This document shows, piece by piece, positions 33,925 to 42,435 of a DNA stretch of 64,000 bases. Location: assembly GCF_002210165.1 (NCBI RefSeq), contig NZ_AQQP01000008.1, forward strand, positions 124,001 to 188,000, written 5' to 3'. This DNA is from Phaeobacter sp. 22II1-1F12B. Lineage in GTDB: Bacteria; Pseudomonadota; Alphaproteobacteria; Rhodobacterales; Rhodobacteraceae. Under the pieces are notes generated by a model. That model did not search any database. It worked only from the letters and a program-made list of their open reading frames with translations, and was not told the origin of the DNA. How positions within the stretch are numbered: position 1 is the stretch's first letter; the number at the start of each line of letters is the position of its first letter. The position numbers were made by a program, and so were the translations under genes.

Positions 33925-34701
33925 ATGAGTGAAACGTCTGATGTCCTGCTAGAGATCGACGGGAATATAGCGACGATCACGCTTAACCGCCCTGAGCGCC
34001 GGAACGCGGTAAACGCCCGGCTGACAAAGGCACTGCACGAGGCAATGCAAGAATGTGAAAACGATCCTTCAGTCTCGGTAACCATCCTCACAGGTGCGGG
34101 TTCTTCCTTTTGCGCCGGCATGGATCTTGCTGCTTTCGGTGACGGCGAAGCCAAATCTATCCTGCACGGCCCTGGCCGATTTGCAGGGTTCGTCGGCGTG
34201 AAACGTCGCAAGCCCGTGATTGCAGCGGTGAATGGTCCGGCAATGGCAGGCGGTTTTGAAATTATGCTTGCCTGCGATCTTGCCGTTTCTGTGAATACCG
34301 CAGTTTTTGGCCTGCCTGAGGCTCGGCGTGGATTGATCGCCGGGGCAGGTGGCGTGTTCCGGCTTGCACAGCGACTGCCCGTCGCTTTGGTGAACGAGAT
34401 GATCCTGACTGGTGATCCGATCACTGCTGCGCGCGCGCTCGAGCTGGGTCTGATCAACAGAGTAGTAGCACCAGACAGTCTTAAGAAAACAGCTCGTGAA
34501 CTAGCTGAAAAAATCGCAGCTTGCGCTCCGCTCTCGGTAAGTCTCGGCCTCGACCTTGCACGTACGGCGGCCAGTGGTGACGAAGAGGAACTATGGGAAC
34601 TGAATGACAAATACCTCGATCAAACTACCGATTCAGCAGACGCGCAGGAAGGCGCGCGGGCCTTTCTGGAAAAACGGTCGCCAATATGGCGCGGCGTCTA
34701 A
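33925..34701 (+). CDS. Enoyl-CoA hydratase/isomerase family protein
   Basis: 258-residue crotonase-fold protein with both glutamates in place: AGGFEIMLACD and FGLPEARRGLIAGAGG. Its oxyanion segment is SFCAGMDLAAF. It is thus a more conventional hydratase than the neighbour upstream, one base away. ATG 33925 is preferred to ATG 33877, which lies inside the preceding gene. It is the last rightward gene and converges on the GntR gene with 32 bases between. A second hydration or isomerisation step in the same pathway is likely. Confidence 0.88.
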   Translation: MSETSDVLLEIDGNIATITLNRPERRNAVNARLTKALHEAMQECENDPSVSVTILTGAGSSFCAGMDLAAFGDGEAKSILHGPGRFAGFVGVKRRKPVIAAVNGPAMAGGFEIMLACDLAVSVNTAVFGLPEARRGLIAGAGGVFRLAQRLPVALVNEMILTGDPITAARALELGLINRVVAPDSLKKTARELAEKIAACAPLSVSLGLDLARTAASGDEEELWELNDKYLDQTTDSADAQEGARAFLEKRSPIWRGV

Positions 34702-34733
34702 GCTCAGAATTTCAAGGCATTTAGCTGCCAAGA

Positions 34734-35402
34734 TCATTCCGGAAAATGCGGCACGATGAATGCGGCGGTCTTGGCCACATAGGCGCGCGCAATCTGTTCC
34801 GCATGCGCTCCATCCCCGGAGAGTACTGCTTCGGTGATCTTGCGATAGCCTTCGATGCGTTCCACGGAGGGTACTGAAAGCCGATTTCGGATCAGGTGCA
34901 CCTGCAAACGCGGCAGGATACGATGAATTTCTTCATTGCCACTGATTGTGACGAGCTGCCGGAAATACCGGTTCCGGCGACGGAGGAATTCAAAGCGGCC
35001 TTCTTCGTCGCGATACTCTTCGATCGAGCGGAAGAGCTCTATGATGCTCTCGCGGGCCCCGGGGGTCTCGATTTTCTGGGCGGCCTGTCGAGCCGCAAGG
35101 CCCAGAACGACTTCGGTTATGGAAAAGAGGTTCGCGGCTTCTTCCCGGCTCAGCTTGCGGATCTGGGCACCACGGAAAGCGGCAAGAACGACGATCCCGT
35201 CGGAACTCAGCTCCTTGAGGGCCTCGCGCACAGTGCTGCGGCCGACGTTGTAATGAGACATGAGGTCCGGTTCGACCAGACGCTGACCGGCGACATATCG
35301 GCCTTCGTAAAGTCCGCGCACCACATCGCGGACGATGTAGCTCGACGTACTTGAGCCCTTGTCTGTCTTTTCGATGCCTTCAGGCATCCGGATACCTCTC
35401 AA
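34734..35402 (-). CDS. GntR-family (FadR/FCD) transcriptional regulator
   Basis: 222-residue regulator. The N-terminal winged HTH (about 20-90) includes YNVGRSTVREALKELSSDGIV, and a C-terminal all-helical FCD ligand domain fills about 95-215. ATG 35387 (MPEGIEK) is an alternative start 5 codons in. FCD regulators usually sense organic acids or CoA-pathway intermediates. Its place at the end of the leftward operon, facing the carboxylase operon, makes it the likely repressor of one or both. Confidence 0.92.
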   Translation of the reverse strand: MRGIRMPEGIEKTDKGSSTSSYIVRDVVRGLYEGRYVAGQRLVEPDLMSHYNVGRSTVREALKELSSDGIVVLAAFRGAQIRKLSREEAANLFSITEVVLGLAARQAAQKIETPGARESIIELFRSIEEYRDEEGRFEFLRRRNRYFRQLVTISGNEEIHRILPRLQVHLIRNRLSVPSVERIEGYRKITEAVLSGDGAHAEQIARAYVAKTAAFIVPHFPE

Positions 35403-35438
35403 CGGGAATGGAAAATATTCATAAAGCTTTGAACTCTC

Positions 35439-36476
35439 TCACAGGTTCTTGGCAAGCCTCCAGGCGACCTCGGAAATGGGACAGGCTTGGGCGCCGACCT
35501 CTTTGGCACGTTCGTCCGCAGCGGTTCCTTCGACGGCACGCTTTGCGATACCCTGAAGGATGGACGCAATTCGGAACATACTGAGGACAAGATAGAATTC
35601 CCAGTTGTCCGGTGCCTTCAGCCCGACACGCTGCAGATACTTTTGCGCATATTCGGTTTCATCAGGAATGCCTGTTGATGCGAAATCCGTTCCTGCCAGT
35701 CCCCGGAACAAGTCCGGTGCAAAGCGCCATGTCATGAGATGATAAGCAAAATCCGCGATCGGGTTCCCGATGGTCGACAATTCCCAGTCCAGTACGGCGA
35801 TGACACGCGGTTCTGTCGGATGGATGAGAACATTGTCGAGCCGGTAATCACCATGCACGACGCGAGCCGGATGCTCGTCTGGCAAATGTTTGGGAAGCCA
35901 TTCGATCAGCCGCTCCATGTTTTCATTTTCGCCGATGCGGGCTGCTTCGTACTGCCGGGTCCAGCGAGATATCTGTCGTTTGAGATAATCTTCCTTGCGA
36001 CCGAAGTCTTCTAGCCCGATCTCATCAGGATCGAGACGATGAATCCGGGCAATTGTTTCGTTCATGCTATCGAAGATTCCCGCTCGTTCGGTCTTGGTCA
36101 GGTCAGGCAGGCGCGGGTCCCAGAAAACACGTCCGGGCACGAAGTCCATGATATAGAACATGCTACCGATGACGGATTCATCGGTGCAAAGCGCATAAAC
36201 CTTTGGAACTGGAATTCCCGCTGTTCTCATCGCGGTCAAAACCTTGAATTCGCGGTCAACCGCGTGAGCGCTGCTCAGCACTGGGCCCGCAGGTTTGCGG
36301 CGCAGGACATATTCGCCACTTTCCGAGGAAACACGGAATGTCGGGTTCGATTGCCCGCCTTCGAACTTGTTGAGTGCCGGAGTGCCGGAGAACCCTTCGA
36401 CGTTCGCTTGCAACCAGTTCGAGAGCGAATTTACGTCGGGCCACTGTGCCTTGTCCGCCGTCTGAGTTTGAGACAC
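35439..36476 (-). CDS. Aminoglycoside-phosphotransferase-like kinase (ACAD10-type phosphotransferase family)
   Basis: 345-residue protein-kinase-fold enzyme. The catalytic loop is VVHGDYRLDNVLIHP and the metal-binding segment is VLDWELSTIGNP. This family is repeatedly found next to acyl-CoA dehydrogenases and ligases, and is fused to one in ACAD10, where it is thought to phosphorylate 4-hydroxyacyl-CoA-type intermediates. A similar role for a hydroxylated acyl intermediate here is inference. It lies between the ligase and GntR genes with gaps of 37 and 36 bases. Confidence 0.88.
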   Translation of the reverse strand: MSQTQTADKAQWPDVNSLSNWLQANVEGFSGTPALNKFEGGQSNPTFRVSSESGEYVLRRKPAGPVLSSAHAVDREFKVLTAMRTAGIPVPKVYALCTDESVIGSMFYIMDFVPGRVFWDPRLPDLTKTERAGIFDSMNETIARIHRLDPDEIGLEDFGRKEDYLKRQISRWTRQYEAARIGENENMERLIEWLPKHLPDEHPARVVHGDYRLDNVLIHPTEPRVIAVLDWELSTIGNPIADFAYHLMTWRFAPDLFRGLAGTDFASTGIPDETEYAQKYLQRVGLKAPDNWEFYLVLSMFRIASILQGIAKRAVEGTAADERAKEVGAQACPISEVAWRLAKNL

Positions 36477-36513
36477 GGTTATTCTTCCTGTTCCTGTTGG
36501 CGGTGCCGCCTGC

Positions 36514-38085
36514 TCAGGCCATTTCGCCAGTGTAAAGGTCGGAATATGCCATGCGCAGTTCGACCTTCCGCAATTTGCCCGTCGCGGTTTTAGGCACCTC
36601 GTCCACGAAAACTATCTTCTTGGGCAATTGAAAGCCACCAAGATGCTTGCCCAGTTCGTCCATGATCGGCTGCGGGTCCTGCGGCGCACCGGGTTTTGCA
36701 ACGACAAAGGCCGTAACCGCCTCGCCCCACTTTTCATGAGGGATACCGACGGCAATTGCCTCTAGCACCCCGGAACAGTTCAGAAGGTGTGATTCAACCT
36801 GCATGGAGGAGACATTCTCGCCGCCACTCTTGATCATATCCTTTGTGCGGTCGAGGAATTCGAACTCGCCCCACTGGTTGATACGGCCCACATCGCCGGT
36901 ATGGTGCCAGCCGAAACGTCGCGCCTCATCTGTCGCATCCTGGTTCTTGTAATAGCCGAACATGACGTTTGGGCCCCGATGCACGAGCTCACCGATTTCG
37001 CCTTGCGGGAGTAGCTCGCCATCCGACCCCATGATCGCCAGATCACATATTACGCTTGGTTCGCCCCAGACATTGCCAAATCGTTTCAACTGCATCTCGG
37101 GCCGAGACATGGTTGTAATCGGGTACATTTCTGTCTGGCCCGACGTCAGCATGAAGGTCGGACAGATCCGGTCTATCATGCGCCGCATTAAAGACTCGTA
37201 CATTGGCGCCATCGTGTGCAATCCGAAACGCAGCGATTTCATGGAGCGCGTTTCCATATCGGGATGGTCCAGCATCGCCGCGTACATCATTGGCAGGCCG
37301 ACTACGACGCTTAGTTCTTCCTCTTCGATTGCGGCAAGTACGGCTGCTGGTTCGAACCCTCGAAGCAACACGCATTTCGCACCGACGAGCATGAACGACA
37401 AAAGCAGCACGTGGGCACCACAATGAAATAGGGGGAGCTGGAGAGGAATGCCGTCTTCGCGCGTGAGGCTCCATTCGACGGCATCAGCCATGATCGACAT
37501 GTAGATGGACAGATGCGAATGCATCGCACCTTTGGGCTTCGAGGTCGTGCCGCTCGTATATATGATTGCTGCAATGTCATCGCGGTCGATCTCGACCTGC
37601 GGTTCGCTCTCGGGCAGATCCGCGCAAAACGGAAATCCCTGCTCGGCAACCGTGACGGGCAGGCTCAGCTTCTTTGCAACAGCGCCAAGGTTGGGATGGT
37701 CGGCAAAAACAGGTTCGACAACCACGTGGCTCACTTCGGCATGGGTCAGCGTAAATTCTACGTCTTCATCATCCAGCATGAGATTAATCGGGACCCAGAC
37801 CAGCCCGGCACGATGGATCGCAAAAAGCGTCACGACCAGCTCGATAGAGTTACCGAACATCATGGCACAGCGGTCCCCGGGCTTGCAGCCGCTATTAATA
37901 AGGTAGTTCGCCATCCGGTTGGCCGCGGCATCCAGTTCGTCATAGGATATCCTGCGCTTGCCATCGACAAGAGCGATGTTCCCGGGCATGCGCCGTGCTG
38001 TCCTGCGTAGGATGTCGCCAATCGCGATGCGTGAAATACAGGAGGGCGGTGGTGTGACGCCTCCGTCGATATTCCGGCCAGCCAT
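36514..38085 (-). CDS. AMP-forming acyl-CoA ligase (FadD-like)
   Basis: 523-residue adenylate-forming enzyme. The P-loop A3 is IIYTSGTTSKPKGAMHSH, A5 is TSGQTEMYP, A7 is HHTGDVGRINQWGEFEFLDR, A8 is KDMIKSGGENVSS and the catalytic Lys is in TATGKLRK near the end. It activates a free acid to its CoA ester. Position beside an acyl-CoA dehydrogenase, SDR and kinase suggests it feeds the same branched-acyl pathway, as AtuH-type ligases do. GGGGAGGAG precedes its ATG. The substrate is unknown. Confidence 0.91.
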   Translation of the reverse strand: MAGRNIDGGVTPPPSCISRIAIGDILRRTARRMPGNIALVDGKRRISYDELDAAANRMANYLINSGCKPGDRCAMMFGNSIELVVTLFAIHRAGLVWVPINLMLDDEDVEFTLTHAEVSHVVVEPVFADHPNLGAVAKKLSLPVTVAEQGFPFCADLPESEPQVEIDRDDIAAIIYTSGTTSKPKGAMHSHLSIYMSIMADAVEWSLTREDGIPLQLPLFHCGAHVLLLSFMLVGAKCVLLRGFEPAAVLAAIEEEELSVVVGLPMMYAAMLDHPDMETRSMKSLRFGLHTMAPMYESLMRRMIDRICPTFMLTSGQTEMYPITTMSRPEMQLKRFGNVWGEPSVICDLAIMGSDGELLPQGEIGELVHRGPNVMFGYYKNQDATDEARRFGWHHTGDVGRINQWGEFEFLDRTKDMIKSGGENVSSMQVESHLLNCSGVLEAIAVGIPHEKWGEAVTAFVVAKPGAPQDPQPIMDELGKHLGGFQLPKKIVFVDEVPKTATGKLRKVELRMAYSDLYTGEMA

Positions 38086-38159
38086 ATGCTCCTCCCCTGT
38101 TGCACTCCGACACCGCGATGAGCCTAACAGGCAAGGCGGGCAAAACTTGTGGCAATAAG

Positions 38160-39344
38160 CTAGGCGTTCCCGTCGCCCGCGATCCCCATGTATTTCGTCA
38201 GAATGCGCAGCATGACCTCGTCCGCGCCGCCTCCAATCGAGGTCAGCCGTGTATCGCGGTAAATGCGGGAGATTTCGCTTTCCTCGCTATAGCCCATACC
38301 ACCCCAGAATTGCAGGCATCCGTCAGCAACTTCGCGGGCCAGTCGCCCTGCTTTGAGCTTGGCCATTGTGGCAAGTTTGGTAGCGTCTTCGCCATTCACG
38401 ATCATCTCGACCGCGCGCCAGTTAAGCGCGTTGAGCGCCTCAACCTCGGACTGCATTTCTGCAAGTTTGAAATTAACCCATTGATTCTCAAGGATTGGTT
38501 TGCCAAATGCACGGCGTTCGCGCGTATAGGCTATCGTGCAGTCAATGGCGCGTTGCAACATCGCGGCATTGTTCAGCGCTCCCCAGAGCCGTTCGATCTG
38601 GAACTGTTCCATCTGATAGATGAAACCCATATTTTCTTCGCCGATCCTGTTGGTCTGGGGTACGCGCACATCGTCAAAATAGAGTTGTGCCGTATCCGAG
38701 GCCCGCATCCCGATCTTGTCGATTTTTCGGGCGACCTCGATACCCGGCGTATCCATCGGCACCACGATTAGCGACTTGTTTCGGTGGACCGGCCCTTCGC
38801 CCGTGTTGGCCAACAGGCAGCAGAAATCGGCCTGTGTGCCGTTCGTGATCCACATCTTGGTGCCATTGATGACGTAGTCGCCACCATCTTTCCGTGCCAC
38901 TGTTCTAACCGAGGCGACGTCCGATCCGCTGCCCGGTTCGGAAACCCCGATGCAACCGACCATCTCGCCCGCAATCGCGGGACGCAAATAAGCCTCGCGC
39001 AGTGCGTCGCTGCCGTGTTTCTCAAGCGCTGGCGTGCACATGTCTGTCTGCACCCCTATGCTCATGGCCACACCGCCGGATTTGATGGCCCCCAATGCCT
39101 CGGCCACAACAGCTGCATAGGAAAAATCGAGCCCGAGTCCACCGAATTGCTCGGATTTTGAGACGCCGAGCATCCCAAGCTGCCCAAGTGTGCCCATTAC
39201 CTCATGCGCGGGATAGATACCGGCAGCTTCCCATTCATCGACATGGGGATTCACTTTGTCTTCGATCCAACTCTGGATCGAGCGCCGCACGGCCTCGTGC
39301 TCATGGGTCAGCTGCAAGAATGAACCTCCATCATGGTAACGCAA
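38160..39344 (-). CDS. Acyl-CoA dehydrogenase (citronellyl-CoA dehydrogenase/AtuD-like)
   Basis: 394-residue acyl-CoA dehydrogenase with IGVSEPGSGSDVASVRTVA, TKMWITNGTQADF and RRAFGKPILENQ. The C-terminal segment LQFWGGMGYSEESEISRIYRD, then SIGGGADEVML, is what I recall from AtuD-type citronellyl-CoA and related branched-chain dehydrogenases. Gly replaces the MCAD-type catalytic Glu there. It would make the cis-3-methyl-enoyl-CoA that a geranyl-CoA-type carboxylase acts on. It lies 74 bases upstream of the ligase on the same transcript. Confidence 0.9.
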   Translation of the reverse strand: MRYHDGGSFLQLTHEHEAVRRSIQSWIEDKVNPHVDEWEAAGIYPAHEVMGTLGQLGMLGVSKSEQFGGLGLDFSYAAVVAEALGAIKSGGVAMSIGVQTDMCTPALEKHGSDALREAYLRPAIAGEMVGCIGVSEPGSGSDVASVRTVARKDGGDYVINGTKMWITNGTQADFCCLLANTGEGPVHRNKSLIVVPMDTPGIEVARKIDKIGMRASDTAQLYFDDVRVPQTNRIGEENMGFIYQMEQFQIERLWGALNNAAMLQRAIDCTIAYTRERRAFGKPILENQWVNFKLAEMQSEVEALNALNWRAVEMIVNGEDATKLATMAKLKAGRLAREVADGCLQFWGGMGYSEESEISRIYRDTRLTSIGGGADEVMLRILTKYMGIAGDGNA

Positions 39345-39382
39345 TTAAGCATGATCGCTCCCGATGCATGTGCTTGCGGGTG

Positions 39383-40213
39383 TCAATCGTCGACGTACAG
39401 GTCCATCATGAGCTGCGTACACGTCGGGTCGTTCAGGTATTGGTCGAATTCCGTTTGGCCCCGTTCTCGGAGTATCTCTTCATCCAGAAGCGCCTGGCCG
39501 GTCATTTCAGAGGGGTCCGAGGCCAAGATGGCATGTGCCGCTTCCGCCATGATCGCCGGGGTCCGCGAACGGGCGATGTATTCCGCCCCTACTTCGAACT
39601 CGACAGCTGCCGTGGCAATAGTCGTGCGCGGCCAAAGCGTGTTCACCCCGATCCGACGATCGCGAAACTCTTCAGCCATGCCAAGCGACAGCAATGTCAT
39701 CGCGTATTTCGTCGTCGTATATGGAATGTATGATCCCAGCCACTTTCGATCGAGATTGATCGGGGGAGAGAGGCTTAGCACATGAGCGTGCTCGGACTTG
39801 GTGAGATAGGGCAGGGCCGCCTTGGTGACCGCCAGCACGGCCCTCGTGTTGATCTGGAAGATGAGATCGAAACGTTTCATCTCAATCTTTTCTGCGGGGT
39901 CGAGCCTGATGGCGCCGGCATTATTCACCACGACATCTATTCCGCCAAACCGGTTTGCGGCCTGCTCCATCGCTACCGCGATCATATCGTCGTCACGTAC
40001 GTCAAGTTGGACCGGTAGGGCCTTCCCGCCCGCTGCCTCGACCTCCTGCGCTACAGAATGAATGGTGCCGGGCAATTTCGGATGTGGTTCTGCGGACTTG
40101 GCGGCAATGACGACATTGGCTCCGTCACGCGCGGCGCGCAGGGCGATCTCGCGACCGATGCCTCGGCTTGCGCCGGTGATGAAGACAGTTCGACCTTGCA
40201 GTGTTCCCGTCAT
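39383..40213 (-). CDS. Short-chain dehydrogenase (HSDL2/AtuB-like)
   Basis: 276-residue Rossmann-fold SDR. The cofactor motif TGASRGIG is at residues 14-21 and NNAG at about 98-101. The active-site pattern is shifted: a YTTTK motif (Tyr-x-x-x-Lys) lies near residue 175, preceded by SLSPP. The AKSAEPHPKLPGTIH insertion after the second strand and the NLD...W segment mark the HSDL2-like group, to which AtuB of acyclic-terpene degradation also seems to belong. Probable role: oxidation of a branched alcohol or hydroxyacyl intermediate. Confidence 0.9.
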   Translation of the reverse strand: MTGTLQGRTVFITGASRGIGREIALRAARDGANVVIAAKSAEPHPKLPGTIHSVAQEVEAAGGKALPVQLDVRDDDMIAVAMEQAANRFGGIDVVVNNAGAIRLDPAEKIEMKRFDLIFQINTRAVLAVTKAALPYLTKSEHAHVLSLSPPINLDRKWLGSYIPYTTTKYAMTLLSLGMAEEFRDRRIGVNTLWPRTTIATAAVEFEVGAEYIARSRTPAIMAEAAHAILASDPSEMTGQALLDEEILRERGQTEFDQYLNDPTCTQLMMDLYVDD

Positions 40214-40359
40214 TTTCAGGTGCCCCCGCTATCTTAAACGGGCCTCCGGGATACCAGCCTGGTAAAACAGGCATCAAGAACTCCGCAGACTCCATCGTTA
40301 CCGTCCAGTTCTATCTGGCGGCGGATGGGGTACTCTTGTGTTAAGTTGCTGGAAGAGGA

Positions 40360-41382
40360 TTACGCCATGGCGATGGCCTGCGTGCCGTTTCCGCGATCAA
40401 CCCAAGTATAACCACCGCGTGCAACAAGGTTATTCGTATGTGCCAGCACTTCGGTAAAGGCAAAGCTCATTTCATGCGGGCTCAGTGCACGCGGAAACAT
40501 GATCGGCACCAGATCGGCTGCGGATTTGGGTTCGCTCAGAACGGCCTCGCGGATGATGTCGCAGCGTTCTTCGTGGTGTGCGATCAAATCCGCACAGCGG
40601 TCGTGCAACCCGTAGAACGGCAATCTATGTCCAGACAAGACCAGTACGTCGTCACATACCTCTCGCTGGATTCTACCAAGCGACTCGATGAAGCTCCCTA
40701 GCGGGTCGCCGGCGGGTTCAAAGGCCATAACGGATACGTTCGGGCTGATCTTTTCGATGACCTGATCGGCGGCAAGAAATAATCCCTCCTCCGGCAGGTA
40801 CAGCATAACCTGTTCGGGACAGTGGCCATCCCCTGTCAACACCTTGAACCTCCGCGTGCCCAGTTCCAGAATGTCTCCATCCTGAATCCGGCGGTAAGTA
40901 AACGGCGGCTTTGAAAGCATACGCATGTATTCCTGGCCCTGCGTGCTGACCAGCGCCGCAATCTCAGGCGTCATGCCGTGGCTTCCGTAGAACCGACTGT
41001 ATGCTGTCGCAGCCAGCAGTTCAGGAGAATTGTAAAAGTTCATGGCGGAAAGAAATGCGGTACGGCTGGCGATCAGGGGAATTTCCAGAGTCGAGCAAAG
41101 CCAGCCTGCCAGACCGATATGGTCGGGATGGTGATGCGTCACCAGAAGGCCGCTGAACCTGAAGTCTTTCAATGGTCCATCGAACAAGGCACGCCACTGC
41201 GCCCGACCGACTTTATTGTCGATGCCGGTATCAACTATGACCCAGCCGGTATCATCCTCGATAAAATAGACGTTCACATGATCTAGACGGAAAGGCAGCG
41301 ACAATCGCGCCCAGAGCAGACCTGGGCGAACAGTGACGACTTCACCCGGAGCCGGTGCAGTATCATAGGGGAAATCCAGCAT
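40360..41382 (-). CDS. Metallo-beta-lactamase-fold hydrolase
   Basis: 340-residue MBL-fold protein. The metal-binding HxHxDH motif is present as THHHPDHIG. Further ligands are probably His in GDGHCPEQ, Asp in FLAADQVI and His in LSGHRLPF. A C-terminal winged-helix domain (about 265-335) is typical of LACTB2-like proteins. ATG 41382 (MLDFPYD) is preferred to 41457 because AAAGGACA precedes it. Such proteins hydrolyse thioesters or phosphodiesters. Here it could serve the acyl-CoA pathway or, less likely, polyketide release. It is separated from the SDR by 146 bases and from the transporter by 192. Confidence 0.87.
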   Translation of the reverse strand: MLDFPYDTAPAPGEVVTVRPGLLWARLSLPFRLDHVNVYFIEDDTGWVIVDTGIDNKVGRAQWRALFDGPLKDFRFSGLLVTHHHPDHIGLAGWLCSTLEIPLIASRTAFLSAMNFYNSPELLAATAYSRFYGSHGMTPEIAALVSTQGQEYMRMLSKPPFTYRRIQDGDILELGTRRFKVLTGDGHCPEQVMLYLPEEGLFLAADQVIEKISPNVSVMAFEPAGDPLGSFIESLGRIQREVCDDVLVLSGHRLPFYGLHDRCADLIAHHEERCDIIREAVLSEPKSAADLVPIMFPRALSPHEMSFAFTEVLAHTNNLVARGGYTWVDRGNGTQAIAMA

Positions 41383-41574
41383 GTCATTGTCCTTTTGTCC
41401 GTCAAGCGAAGGCCTAGGCGCATTTATTTGCGCAGGCCGCAATACGTTCGACCGCATCCGAAGAAGCGGCGCAAGCCATTATTTATGTTTGCTGAAGCTG
41501 CGGGCGTACAAGAGATTTGAGTCGGACTGAGTGCGCCGGATTTCACGGCGTTGGCGGTGCTGAAAAAAACCGAC
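41383..41574. other. Gene-free spacer between the transporter and the MBL-fold gene
   Basis: 192 bases with no convincing ORF, separating the PKS operon from the catabolic operon on the same strand. It holds an interrupted inverted repeat at 41411-41438 (GGCCT-AG-GCGCA, loop TTTATT, then TGCGC-AGGCC). It also holds a T-run in the leftward sense just after the transporter stop (41567-41573). It may contain the end of the PKS transcript and the promoter of the MBL-to-GntR operon; neither is certain. Confidence 0.4.
41411..41438 (-). terminator. Imperfect stem-loop, possible terminator of the PKS-transporter operon
   Basis: The two arms pair over 10 bases with a 2-base bulge and a 6-base A/T loop. 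The leftward strand continues TTCGCTT rather than a clean T-run, so intrinsic termination is only plausible. Confidence 0.35.
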
Positions 41575-42435
41575 CTAGCTATTTGCGCTTGTTTTTCGGT
41601 TCCAGGACATGGGGCAAAAGACTGCAACAGCAATGATAGCGCCCGCCCCGAATAGTGCGTTCCACATGGGGAAGCCATCGGCAGTAAGTAGTGGGAACAC
41701 CGCCAGTACCGGCAATATGGGTGCTGTGAATGCTATGGGTGAGGCTCCGGTCGCCAGATCCAGAAAATAAAGCGATACAAAGCCGGTGACACCAATTCCG
41801 ATAATCGCGAGAGCATTATGTAAGTCGGGTATAATCCAAACGAAAGGCATTGCAGGTGCTAGTAAAATGAATGGAACCAAGCCGGTATAAAAAAGATTGG
41901 CTGCGATCGGTTCGCTCTGCAGGGACCGCGTCATCGCCACATAGGCCGCGAACGATGCTGCCATGATGATCGACCCTGTGAGGGGCAGAACTTCACGTGA
42001 GGGAAAGCTGCCGATGACTGCGATCGCCGCGATCGAACTGATGCAGACAAGGATGATGATAACCGGGCGTGGCGGTTCGTGGTTGATCAACCACCCAAAG
42101 ATCAGCATCAGCGCCGGAGCGACCCAGAACCCGGCCCATGCCTGCCCGCCAGATGCGCCAGCCAAGAGAGCGGCAACAAAGCCGAGGGGCATCGTAAGCA
42201 TCAATACCGAACGGGACAACTGATAAATCGGCCGTCCTGTGCGCCAGAACCGTTGTCGGCGAAACACCAGCAATACAACGATGATATGAACGAGATAGCG
42301 GCACCAGACGATTTGCAGCAAGTTGATCGGCTGTCGAATTCGATGGCCAAAGACATTCTCGACAACAAACCAGCCAACAGTGAAAAGAAACATGAAAGCT
42401 ATTGCTGCCCTGTTGCTTTCGCTATGAGGGCGCAT
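41575..42435 (-). CDS. EamA/DMT-superfamily membrane transporter
   Basis: 286-residue protein with about ten membrane helices in two EamA-like halves, beginning AFMFLFTVGWFVVENV. The N half ends in WLINHEPPRPV, and the C half contains SFAAYVAMTRSLQ and GFVSLYFLDLATG. The ATG follows the PKS stop with no base between (TGAATG), so it is translated only with the last PKS gene. An export role for the polyketide or a permease role for a precursor is inferred from this coupling; the family also includes amino-acid and metabolite exporters. Confidence 0.88.
   Translation of the reverse strand: MRPHSESNRAAIAFMFLFTVGWFVVENVFGHRIRQPINLLQIVWCRYLVHIIVVLLVFRRQRFWRTGRPIYQLSRSVLMLTMPLGFVAALLAGASGGQAWAGFWVAPALMLIFGWLINHEPPRPVIIILVCISSIAAIAVIGSFPSREVLPLTGSIIMAASFAAYVAMTRSLQSEPIAANLFYTGLVPFILLAPAMPFVWIIPDLHNALAIIGIGVTGFVSLYFLDLATGASPIAFTAPILPVLAVFPLLTADGFPMWNALFGAGAIIAVAVFCPMSWNRKTSANS

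Noticed and set aside
34702-34733. GGCA...TGCC as a terminator in the convergent spacer before GntR
   Set aside because: Only a 4-base stem without a T-run; it is expected by chance.
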